Of a stretch of DNA of 64,000 nt, positions 46,595 to 60,369 are shown piece by piece; the stretch's first letter is position 1, and each line of letters begins with the position of its first letter. Where the stretch lies: contig NC_081405.1 in assembly GCF_030272615.1 (NCBI RefSeq), positions 314,358,235 to 314,422,234 of the forward strand. Reading direction: 5' to 3'. The translations under genes and the position numbers were made by a program. The notes below the pieces were generated by a model. The model did not search any database. It worked only from the letters and a program-made list of their open reading frames with translations, and was not told the DNA's origin. Origin of the DNA: Cryptomeria japonica. Lineage: Eukaryota > Streptophyta > Pinopsida > Cupressales > Cupressaceae.

Positions 46595-47760
46595 TATTGG
46601 AATCAAGGAACACTAAAAGGGGGGGTGAGTTATTGTTCTTTATTTTTAACCTTGTTAATCTATCCTTTAAACCACTTAATGCATATGAGATAAAGTAAAG
46701 TGCGAAAACATAATGTAAAGATCATCGACACCATAACACCAAGATTTTTACATGGAAACCTAGTTAAGGGAAAAAACTATGATGGGATTCAAACCCACAA
46801 TATTAGTATACCTTGTTAGAAGTATAATAATATTTCATAAGGGAAATGCACATGCATTCAAGCACACTGCCTAGATCTCACTGCTCAATTACAAGCAAGG
46901 GCTACAACCTCGGAAGGCTCGCTGCCTTACAAAATGATTATTAGAGATTACAATGAGATTTGAACTATGAAATGTCATCAAAAAATGCCTAAGTATAGCT
47001 TTGGTTAAGCACAAAACTCATATCTTACTCAACTCTGCTATACTTCTTTGTTCTAATATTTTGCATCATACCGGAGCATAAATCTTCACCTTGCGCACGC
47101 GAAACTGCACACAATCAATCATACATACTTCCCACACAAACACTGATATCTAAAAATGATCAAATCAATCTGTCTTATATATCTACATCACTAATTTAGA
47201 GCTTCATGATGTTGGCTTCAAGAAAACATCACAAAAGATGAAGTGTATACACAAGTCGGCTCAATCTAATCAAAACCAATCATGTGGACCAAAACAAATT
47301 ATCCACATAGTTCCCATATGTCAGCTTATCATCCTCGAACAAACAAACAATTACCAAAATTGATCTGTAAGATCCACATATTGAATTTCCACATGTTACC
47401 ACTGATAACAATTGTTCTTACCAAAAACCTGTCTAGCGAATCTTCCAATTTATACATAACTTTTTATCAAAGGCCACAAAACTGGAATAAGGCACATTAC
47501 ATGACCACAATGCATCTCCAAGATCCACAAAGAAAGATATTGGACCAAACTAATCCACCAACCAAAATTGTACACTCTGTCAAATGTCATGTTTTATCTG
47601 TTAGACCACACCAATACTCAATCAATCTTCACTCAGTCTTCAAGAATGATAAAATCATGAAGTGCAGACACTATATCTAATATGAGTTGCCATCAATGAC
47701 AACATATGAATATACATGCAGTGCCTCTACCAATGCATTCTTATATTTTTATGATCAACT
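46595..47760 (-). repeat. Copia-3 5' LTR
   Basis: Shares the AAGGGGGGGTGAG box (about 46,616) and the CACCAAGATTTTTACATGGAAACC...GGGAAAAAACTATG box (about 46,735-46,775) with the other Copia LTRs here. The right end is approximate because the terminal CA is not clear; homology fades after CAATGCATTCTTATATT near 47,740. Confidence 0.7.
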
Positions 47761-48304
47761 TATAACAAAGTGTCTAATGTGTATCCCCTCCTTTTATCTA
47801 ATATACTTGGTATTTTTAAAATCCAATTCGTGTAAGCATAGTTTTTTATTAGGATAAAATAGGTTTTGATGGGGCCCCAGAACCCATACAATTAAAGAGA
47901 TTCCTTTGAAAGATGGACTAGACTACTTGGAAATGAACAACAGGTTTTAGAAAGGACATGGAACCTCTCGGACTTACGAGCATCTAGATCCCAAAACCCA
48001 AAGGTTGCACAAAAAATAAACAGAAAAACAGAGCAACCACAACCAACCAAAAACCAACCAAACATCAAGAGTAAAACATTACAAACTAGGTTGGTCACTA
48101 CAAAAGGTCTAATTCAATAGACAATAGACCTCAAATAATAGCAAATGAGATTTTTATCAGGCACCCTTAGCAAACAAGAAGGGTTTTCTTAGGCTCCTAT
48201 AACCTGTAACTAAATCTCCAGGCTACACAAAACAACAAAGCCTTGTCCTAACCAAAAAAAATCATTGGCCAAAGTGGGCCCTTGAAAACTACCGACATCC
48301 AGCC

Positions 48305-49495
48305 TGTTGGCAACAATAATGAAGGAAAACTAAGAGGGGTGAATTAGGTTTCACTAGATTAAACAATTTAAGCATTATCACATATCTAATTAGCAACAAT
48401 AAGAACAATAATTAAAACAATAACAACAACACACATGACACCAAGATTTTGACCTGGAAAACCTAGTTAAGGGAAAAACCACGATGAGAACCTACCCACA
48501 ATAAGATAATACTCTACACTAGTATGTGTAAATATTACAATGGATAATGCAAATGCATTCAGGCACACTGCCTAGAGCTCATTTCTTAAATTATTATAAC
48601 CCAGAAGGCTACAACCCTCAGGGAAGGTTCAGTACCTTACAATAATATTCAAACTACAATCCAGTTTGGATGAACTGAAAGAATAACATTTCCTAATGCC
48701 TAATGATAGTTCTGGTTAAGCTCATTTGGCTGGCCTGCAACACTCTCTACTCAATACACCACACCAAAAGATGAATTCTCTTATTCACACATGCACCACT
48801 CTTTGATGATTCAGCCACAACCACCAAACATCTCCTATCTCCCAATTACATGAATATGACACCTATTTATACAAATCATCAACCTTGACTACAAGGTCGT
48901 CTCAACCCTCAAGACCTAATTACAAAATTACATCACACAACACATAAATCAACCACCAAACCAATAAAACTACATAGATGACATAGCATGGACCAAAATA
49001 AAATCCTCTAACATGCAACACCACTAGAAATCTCGCCAAGATCAACAGTAACATGTTACACCACTAAAAATACCACATAACATGAACAATATCACTAGAC
49101 CCATAAGATCTTCAATAACATGCACATTGATAAATGTGGACCACCAAAATAAATAGGAAATGACTAGGAAATACCAACAAGAACATTAGAACCATCCAAT
49201 ATAGATACACCAACACCACGTATTCAAATCTTCATTGATCAACACACTAACACTCAACAACAAAAAATGTGATTAGAAAGACAACTTGCAGAGAACCAAA
49301 TCAAAAACCATGTAAATTTAAGATACACATGAACATCCCAAACACTCTCCCAAATCCACAACCAAAGATATGATCATACCGAAGCACAACAGATCAAATA
49401 CCAACTTAACTCTCTCTAATCACCAGAGCACCAAAACACATGAATATGTTGACATAAATGACAACAACATATCCTAGCAGCAACAATATCCAACA
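48305..49495 (-). repeat. Copia-4 3' LTR
   Basis: Pairs with 55,599-56,800 with many scattered substitutions, more than Copia-1's pair shows, so this insertion looks older. It carries the GGAAAACCTAGTTAAGGGAAAAACCACG box at about 48,456-48,483. Confidence 0.9.
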
Positions 49496-49849
49496 ATATC
49501 CCCCTTTGGCATTGATGGAAACATATGAATGTGAAAAACAATCAATACAAAGAAAGAAATCAACACCAATAATCTCCAACAATCTCTCCCTAAGGTCATG
49601 CACACAAAGCTTCAAAGATAAGATAGTTTTTCACATGCTTCTCTCCCCTTTTGACAACAATGCCAAAGACACAATACAAATTATTATTCTCTCCCTATAA
49701 GAAGGACAACTTCTCCCCCTTAGGGTAAACTCACAACTAAACATCTGAATCACTCACTGACTACTATGGCTGAGTATCAACACCAACTCATCAATTTGGA
49801 TAAGAAGATAAGACTATGAAGTCCACCGGATTGATGCATCTCAATGCAT

Positions 49850-52800
49850 CTAGTTCTCATTAGGAGGGGAAGAGACCCCTAAATTGTCTCTCAAATATAC
49901 AAATGTATCTACAAGTAAAGTCTTTGTAAACATATCTGCAATCTGATCCTTTGTAGATACATACTCCAATTTGACTTCTTCATCATTGACTTTCTCACTC
50001 AAGAAATGATACTTTATTGATATATGCTTTGTTTTAGAATGCAGTACCGGATTCTTGCAAATATTAATAGCACTTGAATTATCACAATATAATAGTAGGC
50101 TCATCGTAAACAACTCTAATGTCTTTCAACATCTTCTTCATCCAAACTACCTAAGTATAGTTGCTAGTAGCAGCAATGTATTTATCTTCTGCAGTAGATA
50201 GAGATATAGCATCTTGCTTCTTACTAAACCATGAAAACAACTTCTTTCCTAGAATGAAAGCTCCACTGGTAGTGCTCTTTTGATCATCAACATCACCTTC
50301 CCAATCAGCATTAGTATAAGCACATAACTTGAAATCATCAGTCTTCGGATACCATAACCATAGTCAATTGTCCCCTTCAAGTATATGAAAATCCTCTTCA
50401 CAGGAGTAACATGACTTTCTTTAGGATCAAACTGAAATCTTTTAGAAAGACAGTCAACATGCATAATATCTAGTCTAGTTTGAGTCAAGTATAAAAGTCT
50501 ACCAACCATAGATCTATACAAAGCTGGATTAACTTTATGAGATTCATTATGCTTAGACAACTTGCATCCAGTAACCATAGGAGTTCCAACAGGTTTACAA
50601 TCATCAGAACCCAAACTTTTTCAACAATTCATTCACATACATAGATTTAAAAATGAAAATGTCTTTGTCAGTCTGTGTAATTTGCAATCCTAAGAATAAT
50701 TTCATCTCACCTATCATAGACATCTCAAGCTCTTTTTCCATATCATCAGCAAACTTCATACTCAAATCATCATCTCCTCCATTAATAATATCAATAAACA
50801 CTTCAACAATCAAAATGTTATCATTATCAACCTTAAAGTATATATTACTATCAGCTGTACCTTTACAAAATCCTAACTTCATCATATACCTATCCAATCT
50901 AGCATACCACGCTCTAAGGGCTTGCTTCAATCTATAATGTGCTTTCTTCAATTTGCATACCATGTCTCCTTTATCTAATAATGAAAACCCATATGGTTGC
51001 TCAATATAGACTTCCTCTTCCAAATCACCATTCAAAAAGGCTGACTTAACATCCATCTAATATACCTTGAAATTATTATAAGTAGCACATGCAAGCAGTA
51101 ATCTAATAGCTTGAATTATAGCTACTGGAGCAAAAGTCTCCTCATAATCAATTCCTTCCATCTGAGAAAATCCCTTACATACCAATCTTGCTTTGTTGCT
51201 AACCACTTCAATGACTTCATTCAGTTTATTCCAAAACACCCATTTAGTGCTAATCACATTCTTATCTTTAGGTCTTAAAACAAGCTCCCATGTGTTATTC
51301 TTCTCAATCTGATTCAAGTCTTCTTCCATAGCTTTTATCTACTTCTCATCTTAACATGCTTTTGCAACATCTTTAGATTCAATCTTGGAAATCAAACATA
51401 TCTCTTTAGTAGCAATCCTTCTCCTAGTCATCACACCTTTATTTTTCTCACCAATAATCTGATTTTCTGAATGATTCAATTTCACATACCTTGGAGTCTT
51501 CTGATTGTTCTGATTCTCAGGCTTTTGAACTTCTTCACCGGAAACACCAATATTCGGATAAAATGTCTCTAACAGAACATTCTTCTTTAAGATCTCAGTC
51601 TGCACAAGCTTTGAAATAACATCTTGATCATCAAACACATATCCACATGCTCTCATATACTTTCCATGGCATTCATCAACCTTCACATTTCCACTTTCTA
51701 CTATCTTCTTCAACCTCTTATTGTAACACCGGTAGGAATTTATCTTAATAGAATAACCCAAGAATATTCCTTCATCATATCTTGCATCAAAATTTCATAT
51801 ATCCTCATCTCTTTTGATATAACATTTGCTTCAAAATTTCTGAAATATCTAAGTGTATGAACATGACCAAACCATCATAAGGAGTCTTACCAAAATCAAC
51901 TTTATATGCACCCAGTTGAATGTGTAAACAATAGTGCTAACAACTTCTTTCCAAAAGGTTTGTGCAACTTTTCCTTCAATTGGCATAGTCCCTGAAGCAT
52001 CCAAAATGGTTTTGTTCTTCCTTTCAACAAATCCATTCTTCTGAGGGGTTCTAGGAGCAGATAGTTGTCTTCTAATTCCATTCCTTTCATAAAATGAATC
52101 AAAGTCACTCGATGTGAATTCTCCTCCTCTATCAGATATCAAACACTTCAGCTTCAACCCTGGCTTGGTGTCCATCTTAGCTTTGAATATCTTGAATTTA
52201 TCTAGTGCTTCCAATTTCTTCCTTAGAAAATTAACTGACATCATTCTAGAATAGTCATCAATTAGCAACATCAAATATTTGTCACCCTGCATGCTTCTCA
52301 CTCTTGCAGGGCCACACAAATCATTATTCACAAGATCTAATAAACCATTAGATGTATACAACTTAATTTTAAATGAGATTCTTGTTTTCTTTCCCAACTG
52401 ACATTGTTTACATACCGGATTAGAAGGTTTCACAATTTTAGGCAAATCTCTAACAAATTGAGTAGAAATTATCCTTATCATGTAGTCAAAATTAATATGA
52501 CGCATCCTTCTATGCCACAACCAACTTTCATCAATCTGAGCAATTGAACAAATTTTCTCATCAACATTCAAGTGAAAGATATTACCTTTAGTCTTTGTTC
52601 CTAAAGTAATCTCTATATCAGAGGAATTCAGAATCTTGCATTTACCATTCTTGAATTGCAAATCATATCCCTTGTCAACCATCTGTCCAACATTCAAAAT
52701 ATTATACTTCAAACCTTCAAGATATAATACATCATCAGTATTATACTTACCATCAAAGGAAATAAAACCTCTACCAAAAATCACACAAGCTTTATCATCT

Positions 52801-55543
52801 CCAAATCTCACTATACCACCATCATACCTCTCCATATTTATAAATTTTCTTTTATCACCTATCATATGATGTGAATAACTATTTTGAATTACCCATTCAT
52901 ATTTCTCTTCAATCTTAGTAGCCAAAGCTTTCTCCTCAACAATGTGATAGTTCTAATACTTAATATAAGTACAAATCCAATAGCCAACAAGATGAGAGGG
53001 GGGGGTGAATCATACAAACTTAATCATTAATGAAAACATCAGATTCAACCTCGGCAACATATATTAGTCATATAATAAAACTGTCAAACATGAAAACTCA
53101 AAAGCATATGAACAATATACACCTCATAACACCAGATTTAACGTGGAAACCCAAATAGGGAAAAACCATTGTGGGATTTCGGACCCACTAAGAAATATAC
53201 TCTTCTAGAGTATGCTCGGTTAAAAGCCAATCCTGTTAAAGATTACAAAACACATTGCTAGATGTGACCCGGTTAAGGGATTTCCCTCAGATCTGTTAGG
53301 ATCTTCACTTTGTTAGAAGTGACCTTGTCAAAGGATTTCAAACACTCATTTAGAATGTCACCTTGTTAGAGGATTTACATATAAGACTATTAAGTCCACT
53401 CAGTTAAGAGATTTCCTGTCACTTTCACAAACTAACAGTAATACAATCTATCTGCAACTTCACATCTAAAATGCTAAAGCAGATTCTTATTTGTTCAATA
53501 CAATCTAGACATAGAACTAATCTTGTCTATCTACTGGGCATCAATACTCTGTTATTCTAACAGGTCTTCAAGCTTCTGTGCTCAATGATTACTATGTAGC
53601 ATCCCTATGCATACACTTGCCTGCATACATTGTTTATCAATAGTTCCTTATTTATAAACAATCATCTAACCGCTTAATCTCCTTGATCACATTTCCCATG
53701 ATCAATCATAGCCATCAGATCTTCAATCTTGTCCAGGTTCATTGTATCTTACGATCTGAAAAATGTTTTACCCCACCTCGTAACTTGCACAATCATCTTG
53801 GAACTTGTGTTAGGGTAATGCGGTTCAATCTGAGCTGTAGATCTTCTTGCCGACTTTCCATTGCCTTAGATTCGTTAACAAACTTTTTCTACGGCTTGCC
53901 AATCATTGATCCGCTCCAGCTCATTAGCATCTTTCATTAAATATCACATGTAAACATTTAATGCATTCTGTTATAGCTCGGTTACAACTCAGTGAATACT
54001 AAACTTTACTCGGTAGACATTCTATCTTCATTAACCGACTGCGATAACCTTAGGGTTTACTGACTAGGTTCCTTAGGGTTTACCGACTAGGTTCTTTGCT
54101 TGATAACATAGTATAGTATTACCCTTTACATTTTACAACATATGTATGATGTTAGAATGATCTAAAACATCAAGATCTCATCATTGTCTAACTCAGTAGA
54201 GTTGCCCATTGAATAACTTATCCCTTTATTCATCATATTCTTTCCTGTGTCTTTACCGACTTCTTTATAATCTTCATATCATATTTCTTAAGATATGGCA
54301 ACATCATACTGAATTAGAAAATCAATTTCTTGACATCAATGACAAAATAATAATATCAAGACAGTAAAACATCTTTAATCAGTTATTTCCATAATCATCA
54401 ACAACCTTCTTAATATCCTTGTTATATTGCTAACACAATGCAGCTTGTAGAATTCATTGGTACCATATCATCTTCCTTGATAGAAATAAATACAAATTCA
54501 TCTATTGAATTTCCATTCTCAGACTCTTCATCCGTCATACCTTCATCAACAACTTAATAACATCTCTTTTGATATTTGTACTTCCGGTTAGGCTTATAGG
54601 GATTATCATACTTATCATTCTTCTCATTTCTATCATGGTTATCAAATCTATCATGCCTTTCATGCTTATCATACCTTGACATTCTTTCAGGACACCTAGA
54701 ATAAAAATGTCCTATCTTATTATAGGAGAAACATTTCAAAGGTAACTTTCCATCATACTTACTAGCTCCCTTAAGCAATCTCTGAGCAATAAGTTCTTCA
54801 AGCTCATCCAAATCCCTTTCATGTTCTTCCATCTCTCTAATTTATCTTTCATATCTATAGACCATAGATGAACTCTCTCCTAGATCATACTTCTACTTTC
54901 CGAATACAGAGGCTTTAAATGCAGTCTTATATTTACCATGTGATTCTAAATTCACTCAACTCAAATACAACAATCTTACCAACCAACACGTCTCTTGTCA
55001 TAGTATTCATAGTCTAGATCTCATCAATAGTAGCAACTTTAGATTTGTAGAAAGAAGGCAAAGATCTCAGCACCTTGCAACAATCTCATCTTCTTCAAGA
55101 GTTCCACCGACACATCTGATGTTCATGACAAGCTCATTTACTTTAGCCATAAAGGATGTTATGTTCTCATCTTCTCCCATCTTTAACATCTCATACTTTC
55201 CTTTCAAACTCTACAACTTAGCAACTTTAACATGTTTATCTCCTTTATACAAGGTCTCCAACATTTTCTAGATCTCATGTGTAGTCTGTAGTCGCATCAC
55301 ATTAGTCATCTCTGAATCGGTCAAGGCACTCAACAATGCTTCCTTAGCTCTTATGTTATGTTCAACATCCTTGATCTCATCAACAGTTTCCAGATCATTC
55401 TAAGGAACATTGTAGGCACTCTTTGTAATCTTCCAATAATCTTCTCCAAGACACTTCAAATAAAATTCCATTCGATCCTTCCATATAGTGTAATTATTTC
55501 CATAAAATCTCAGACTCTCTTTCTTGAAAACATAGGCTACCAT
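49850..55543 (-). pseudogene. Copia-4 gag-pol (broken, interrupted by a solo LTR)
   Basis: Gag starts at ATG 55,541-55,543; RFYGNNYTIWKDRMEFYLK marks a UBN2-type gag, and a zinc knuckle near 54,720 (CFSYNKIGHFYSRCPE) has lost its second Cys. After solo LTR B, protease reads QNSYSHHM where DSGCSHHM is usual, so the catalytic Asp is gone. Integrase (52,520-51,850) keeps HRRMRHINFD, CKQCQLGKK, SDRGGEFTS and FVERKNK. Reverse transcriptase (51,329-50,604) has DVKSAFLNGDLEEEVYIEQP, but VFIDII where VFVDDI is usual, a lost residue in the active site. RNase H pieces (50,614-49,850) end LGVSSPPNEN. Gag and pol frames differ. Confidence 0.86.
52945..54435 (-). mobile_element. Solo LTR B, nested in Copia-4
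   Basis: A 1,491-bp unit TGATAGTTC...TTGCTAACA is flanked by CAATG at 52,940-52,944 and 54,436-54,440. It interrupts Copia-4 coding between the gag C-terminal region and HIVEEKALATKIEEKYEWVI. It has the GAGAGGGGGGGTGAATCA box at about 52,994 and GGAAACCCAAATAGGGAAAAACCATTG at about 53,144, which orient it minus. Its first bases TGATAG differ from the usual TGTTGG. Confidence 0.85.
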
Positions 55544-55598
55544 CTCAGATCTCGTCAAGAGGTCAAGCTTATTCTGAGGATCTAGGTCTGATACCAAT

Positions 55599-56800
55599 TG
55601 TTGGCAACAATAATGAAGGAAAACTGAGAGTGGGGGGCGTTGAATCAGTTTTCACCAGAATAAACAATGTAAGCACTATCACAGATCTAATCAGCAACAA
55701 TAAGAGCAATAATGAACACAATAATATCAACACACATGACACTAACATTTTTACGTGGAAAATTTTGTAAAGGGAAAAACCATGGTGGGAACCTACCCAC
55801 AAAACATGATACTCTGCACTAGCATGTGTAAATATTACAATGGGGAATGCACATGCAATCAAGCACACTGCCTAGAGCTCACTACTCAAAATATGATAAC
55901 CTGGAAGGATATAACCCTTGGGGAAGGTTCACTACCTTACTATAATTTTTAGACTGCAATCTGGTTTAGATGAATTGAAACAATACATCTCCTAATGCCT
56001 GATGATAGTTACATTTAAGATCATTTGTCTACCCCGCAACACGCTCTACTCAATACACCACACCAAAAGATGAATTCACTTATTTGCACATACACCACTC
56101 TCTGATAATGTAGACACAACCACCACACATCTCCTATCTCCCAATTACATGAATATGAAACCTATTTATGCAAATCATCAACCTTGGCTACAAGGTCGGT
56201 TCAACCCTCAAGACCTAATTACAAAATTACATCACACGATACATAAATCAACCATCAGACCAACACAATTCTATAGACAACATAACATGGACCCAAATCA
56301 AATCCTCAAACATGCAACACCACCAAAAATATTGCCAAGATCAATCGCACCACTTTACATCACTGAAAAATACCGCATAACATGAATAATGTCACTAGAC
56401 CCATAAGATCTTCAATAATGCACACAATGATCAATGCAGACCACCAAAATAAATAAGTCATGATTAGGAAACACCAAAAAGAACATTAGAACCATCTGCA
56501 ATAGTTGCACCAACACCATTTAATCAAATCTTCACAACATGCTAACACTCAAGAACACTCAACAACGACAAATGAGATTAGAAAGATAACTTGCAGAAAA
56601 CCAAATCACAAACCATCTGAATCGAAGATACACACAAACATCCTAAATACTCTCCCAAATCCACAACCAAAAATATGATAATACTAGAACACAACAAATC
56701 AAATACCAACTTAACTCTCTGCAATCACCGAAGCACCAAAATATAGGAATATGTTGACATGAATGACAACAACATATCCTAGCAGCAACGATATCCAACA
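55599..56800 (-). repeat. Copia-4 5' LTR
   Basis: The promoter LTR of Copia-4. In element sense it ends TTGCCAACA and is followed by ATTGGTATCAGACC, the primer site. The C-run box is TTCAACGCCCCCCACTCTCAG in element sense (about 55,644-55,624). Confidence 0.9.
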
Positions 56801-58203
56801 CAACCATCCCTGAGAGGAACAAAAAGCATAGGGTTTTTTGAGGCTCCCTAAACCTTGAGAGTGGGTTTTACAAGGCTCCCACAACCTGCAACCTTGAAAT
56901 TGGGTTTTACAAGGCTCCCACAGCCTAAAACAATTGGTTTTTGATAGGCTCCCATAACCTTGATCTTGAGATTGAGCAACTTACCATTTAGGATCTCCAC
57001 CTCAATAGGAGATAAAGGGAAGAATCTATCATAAAAGCCATCATTAGCACCGTTACAGCCACAAATTAGGGCCTTATCAGTTCCCCAATGACACTTCTAG
57101 GCATATCTAAAAGCATCCAACTCCACCTCAATAGGATAAGAGTCAACTCTAGCCACATCTATCTCCCCCTCAATAGAAAATAGGACCACCTCTATAGAAA
57201 AAACTAGAGTAACCCAAAGATGCAGAACATGAAGCATAAAGACCTGAGCCAAAGAACCAAGTCAAAGGGGGACAACAAAGCCCACACCACAGCGACATAT
57301 AGGAGTTGAATGATTTTACCTGAAAAAATAGGCCCCATCCTTAGAAAAAAAAGAGACCAAAGGGATTCCAAAGGAGCCCATGAAATGAAATCCTTTCCCA
57401 ATATATCAAGATAACCATGGAAGCACATGGAGAGAAAAGGAACAGATAAATCATAGTATTTTCATTGTATGAGAACATAAGAAGCTCAGCTGGGCCATCA
57501 AGAGAAGCCCTCAAAAAATCCCCCATGACAATCTCCAAAATAAGGCTAGAACAACTTTCACATACTCCTTCGAAATAATGAGCATAACCATTTTGAGTAA
57601 GTGGAGGAACTAGAGGAAAGCCAAACCAAGAGAGCCCTAAACCCCTCATAGCCACTCAAAGCACTAGAAGAAGAAAGGCAACACCAAGCCAAGCAAAGAT
57701 CACCATGCACAAGAATAGGAACCAAAAAGAAGGCAAAGGATCCCACAAAAATCCCCAAACGGATGAACCAACGAACCTCTATGGGTCCAAGGAAAAGAAA
57801 ATCCAACGCCAATAGCCACACCCATCCCCATGACCAAGGCTAGGGATAGACAACCCTTCCACCACCAGTAGGAACCCCACCAAAGCACCCACATGGCCAC
57901 CTCCTCAGACAAAGTTTGCCACAAAAGTATCAACTGCAAGTTCTGCAACGGATGAACCCTCCATGCCTAGAATGCTCGTATCACTTGCAGCTCCTGCCTC
58001 TCATTTCCACCTCAATAAAAATGAATTCCACAACATAAAGCAGAAGGTGGGGATCATTGACATCATCTTCCTCTGCACAATTTCTCCTTCCTCTCTGTCG
58101 CTAATGTTGTTGCCTGCGGAAACCCCCGCACTTCTTGCTCTTGCTCCTACAAATCTTCCCATTTCGAATTGAATAATATGAAGATATTCATGCAAGAATA
58201 GTT

Positions 58204-58840
58204 AATAGTGACTAATACAAGTATTTGTTATATATTTTTATTGAATATTCACTTTTTCTAACATTTTTTATTTTATGGATCTTAAAACTTACATCAATGT
58301 GTGTCCCATGAAATGCACAAAAGTCCAAAAAAAGGAATTCTTGTTTGAATGAGTATAGAATGAAGCATAAAATAATCTTAAATACTTTTTTACAAATTTG
58401 AATAAACAAGCAAAAAGTTATATATATATATATGAATGATTACACTATTCAAAGATAATTAAAACAAATGCTTATAACTTATTCAAAATATTAAAAAAGT
58501 TATGCTAGAAAGCTAAGAGGTATATCTTGATTTTGGTGGTGGATTTATAGAAATTATTATAACACATGTAGAGCTTAATTAGGTTAAAATTTAAATTTGG
58601 ACAATTTTATGTTAAAAATACAAATTTACAAGAAACAAGAAATGTACAAAACATAGGTTTAGAAATAAAGTCTCAAATGGATGGAGATCAATAAAAAATT
58701 AATTCAAGATATTAAGAAATGGGTATTTATTAAGACACGTTTATTATTATTTTTTAACATAAATACATTTTGCTATAAAGTCTCCAGATTTTCCACCAAT
58801 TAACTATATATTTTTATGCACCTAGAAGAAAGCCTAGGAA
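58204..58840. other. A/T-rich intergenic stretch
   Basis: No coding sense or element motif was found. A short (TA)n run lies at 58,419-58,432. Confidence 0.4.
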
Positions 58841-60025
58841 AAAATTTCTTCAAATATTAAACCCTTTATAGATTAATCAATCTCATCAATTAAGCATATC
58901 AACCATGAAACAAAAAATGTAGAATGAACATAGAAAACATAGCCACAAATAGAACATTGAATCTTATACGTGGAAAACCCAAATGGAAAATTTAACCATG
59001 GAGAGTGTTAAGTGTTAAGGGAATATAACTAGTTATATGGTGATTTACAAAAGGGTATCTCACTACTAGGTGGCTCACTGCTAGACTGCTCACTTCAAGA
59101 TTACAAAAGTGACTTATTAATAGAATTCTCACAGAATAGGTGTGATTGAGTTGAAGAAAGTTGCATCTTTAAATGCATGAGATCAGTTCCAAGTAAACCT
59201 CAGATCAAAATTCATAAACCCTATAGCATATCCTATGAAAGATCTTTGTACCACTATCCACAACCACCTGCAATAGATCTAGTGAAGGATTACTGCAACA
59301 TTGTCTGCTCTCTGATTCAACACCAACCGTCTTCACTATTTGTAACTTGCACTACATGCTCTATTACTCACTTCTTGTTTTTTTTCACTATCATTGTCAT
59401 CATACACTTCTACATATATATCTGAAAGCTCGCACATCAAGATAATATGTCAGCCTATCTCAACATGTTATCAAATAGAACCTTAAACATAATCATGATA
59501 ACCAAGTCGGCCTCCATAAGATCTCTACATGTTTCCCTTTACACAACTCATTCACTGATGCATGTACCTAAAATTCTAGAATGGGACAAGGGTCAATTGG
59601 ACCCATAGATACTGACCCATATACATAGAACTCTAAAGATAACATCTCCAATCTCCAAAATGCATACTATAGATACCAAACTATAAGACATGAAAATATA
59701 CATCTGCCATAACTAAAATAGCTGATACCAGAACACAACTGATACTGGGACCAATTGGAGCACAACTTAGAATTCCAGATATAAGGATCTTCCTTGAATG
59801 ACTCCATTAAATCAACATTTTATGGCATCACATCCCAAAGAAATACTAGAACGCGCATCACCTACTCAAAGCAAAAACTGCATACACCAACTGTTCAAAC
59901 ACTGCACACAACATCTGAACTGAATTTGATAACTAATGTGACATCAATATACTGCATATACCATCCAAACCAAATTGGATAGCTAGTTTGACATCAATAA
60001 CAATAATATTCACACAAGTCTAACA
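58840..60025 (-). repeat. Copia-5 3' LTR
   Basis: Ends AAGTCTAACA at 60,025, followed by the pyrimidine tract TTCTCCACCCTTG (polypurine in element sense). The box ACGTGGAAAACCCAAATGGAAAATTTAACC lies near 58,970. The start is uncertain by tens of bases. Confidence 0.7.
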
Positions 60026-60369
60026 TTCTCCACCCTTGTTCCATTGATGGAAAAACATCTCAAGAATATATATGCATACAACTCAACTTTCCTTAACTCA
60101 TACATCTCCTTAATTCTGAAATCCACATTCCTTTCTCCCCCTTTTGAGATCAAGTATAAATGGTAAGTTTGATGAAAAATAACAGAAGGAAAAGGAATAT
60201 ATATACATCCACACAAAAGACAATATAAAAAAATGAGTACGAAACCAAAAGAACTTTCAACTACTCTTGTTCAAAAATATAAGCTTATACTTCTCCTTCA
60301 ATTACGAAAGGAGAACCTCCCAAGAATGCACAACCAATTTAATGCTAACTGAAAGACGCTTGCACTCCA

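Larger units (their letters stand above)
44861..47760 (-). mobile_element. Copia-3, partial LTR element with gag-like internal region
   Basis: A minus-strand internal region (46,594 to about 44,861) is followed on its 5' side by one LTR (46,595 to about 47,760). The LTR start is mutated to TATTGG, and the primer site in element sense reads TTAGTATCAGAGC. The other LTR is missing, lost at the junction with LINE copy 4. No protease, integrase or reverse transcriptase appears in the remaining 1.7 kb. The gag style (N-terminal coiled coil, several CCHC knuckles) matches Copia-5. Confidence 0.78.
48305..56800 (-). mobile_element. Copia-4, complete Ty1/Copia element containing a solo LTR
   Basis: LTRs of 1,191 bp (48,305-49,495) and 1,202 bp (55,599-56,800) have TGTTGGCAAC...TATCCAACA ends. 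The flanks are CAGCC (48,300-48,304) and CAACC (56,801-56,805), a duplication with one transition. The primer site in element sense is TTGGTATCAGACC; the polypurine counterpart CCCCCTTTGG follows the left LTR. Solo LTR B (52,945-54,435) sits between gag and protease. Coding is degraded but complete in order. Confidence 0.9.
47844..58190 (-). mobile_element. Minus-strand non-LTR element split by Copia-4
   Basis: The outer parts 47,844-48,304 and 56,801-58,190 (about 1.85 kb together) form one unit if Copia-4 is removed. In element sense it starts near 58,190 and ends GGGGCCCCATCAAAACCTATTTTATCCTAATAAAAAAC, very like the LINE tail at 19,270-19,297. An 11-of-13-bp duplication, TGTAAGCATAGTT (47,831-47,843) and TGCAAGAATAGTT (58,191-58,203), flanks it. 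Near its 5' end a short frame has SDREEGEIVQRKM; the rest (57,960-57,204) is Trp/Phe/Leu-rich with stops and may be untranslated. GGGTTTTACAAGGCTCCCACA-type motifs repeat at 56,830-56,970. Probably LINE-mobilised. Confidence 0.6.

Noticed and set aside
47282-47680. 132-codon plus-strand frame
   Set aside because: Lies inside the Copia-3 LTR; low-complexity His/Thr/Asn-rich content from A/C-rich DNA, no motif.
57204-57948. Four overlapping Trp/Phe/Leu-rich minus-strand frames as a membrane protein
   Set aside because: Frames are short, overlap in different phases and are cut by stops. The composition fits T/G-rich untranslated sequence of the non-LTR unit.
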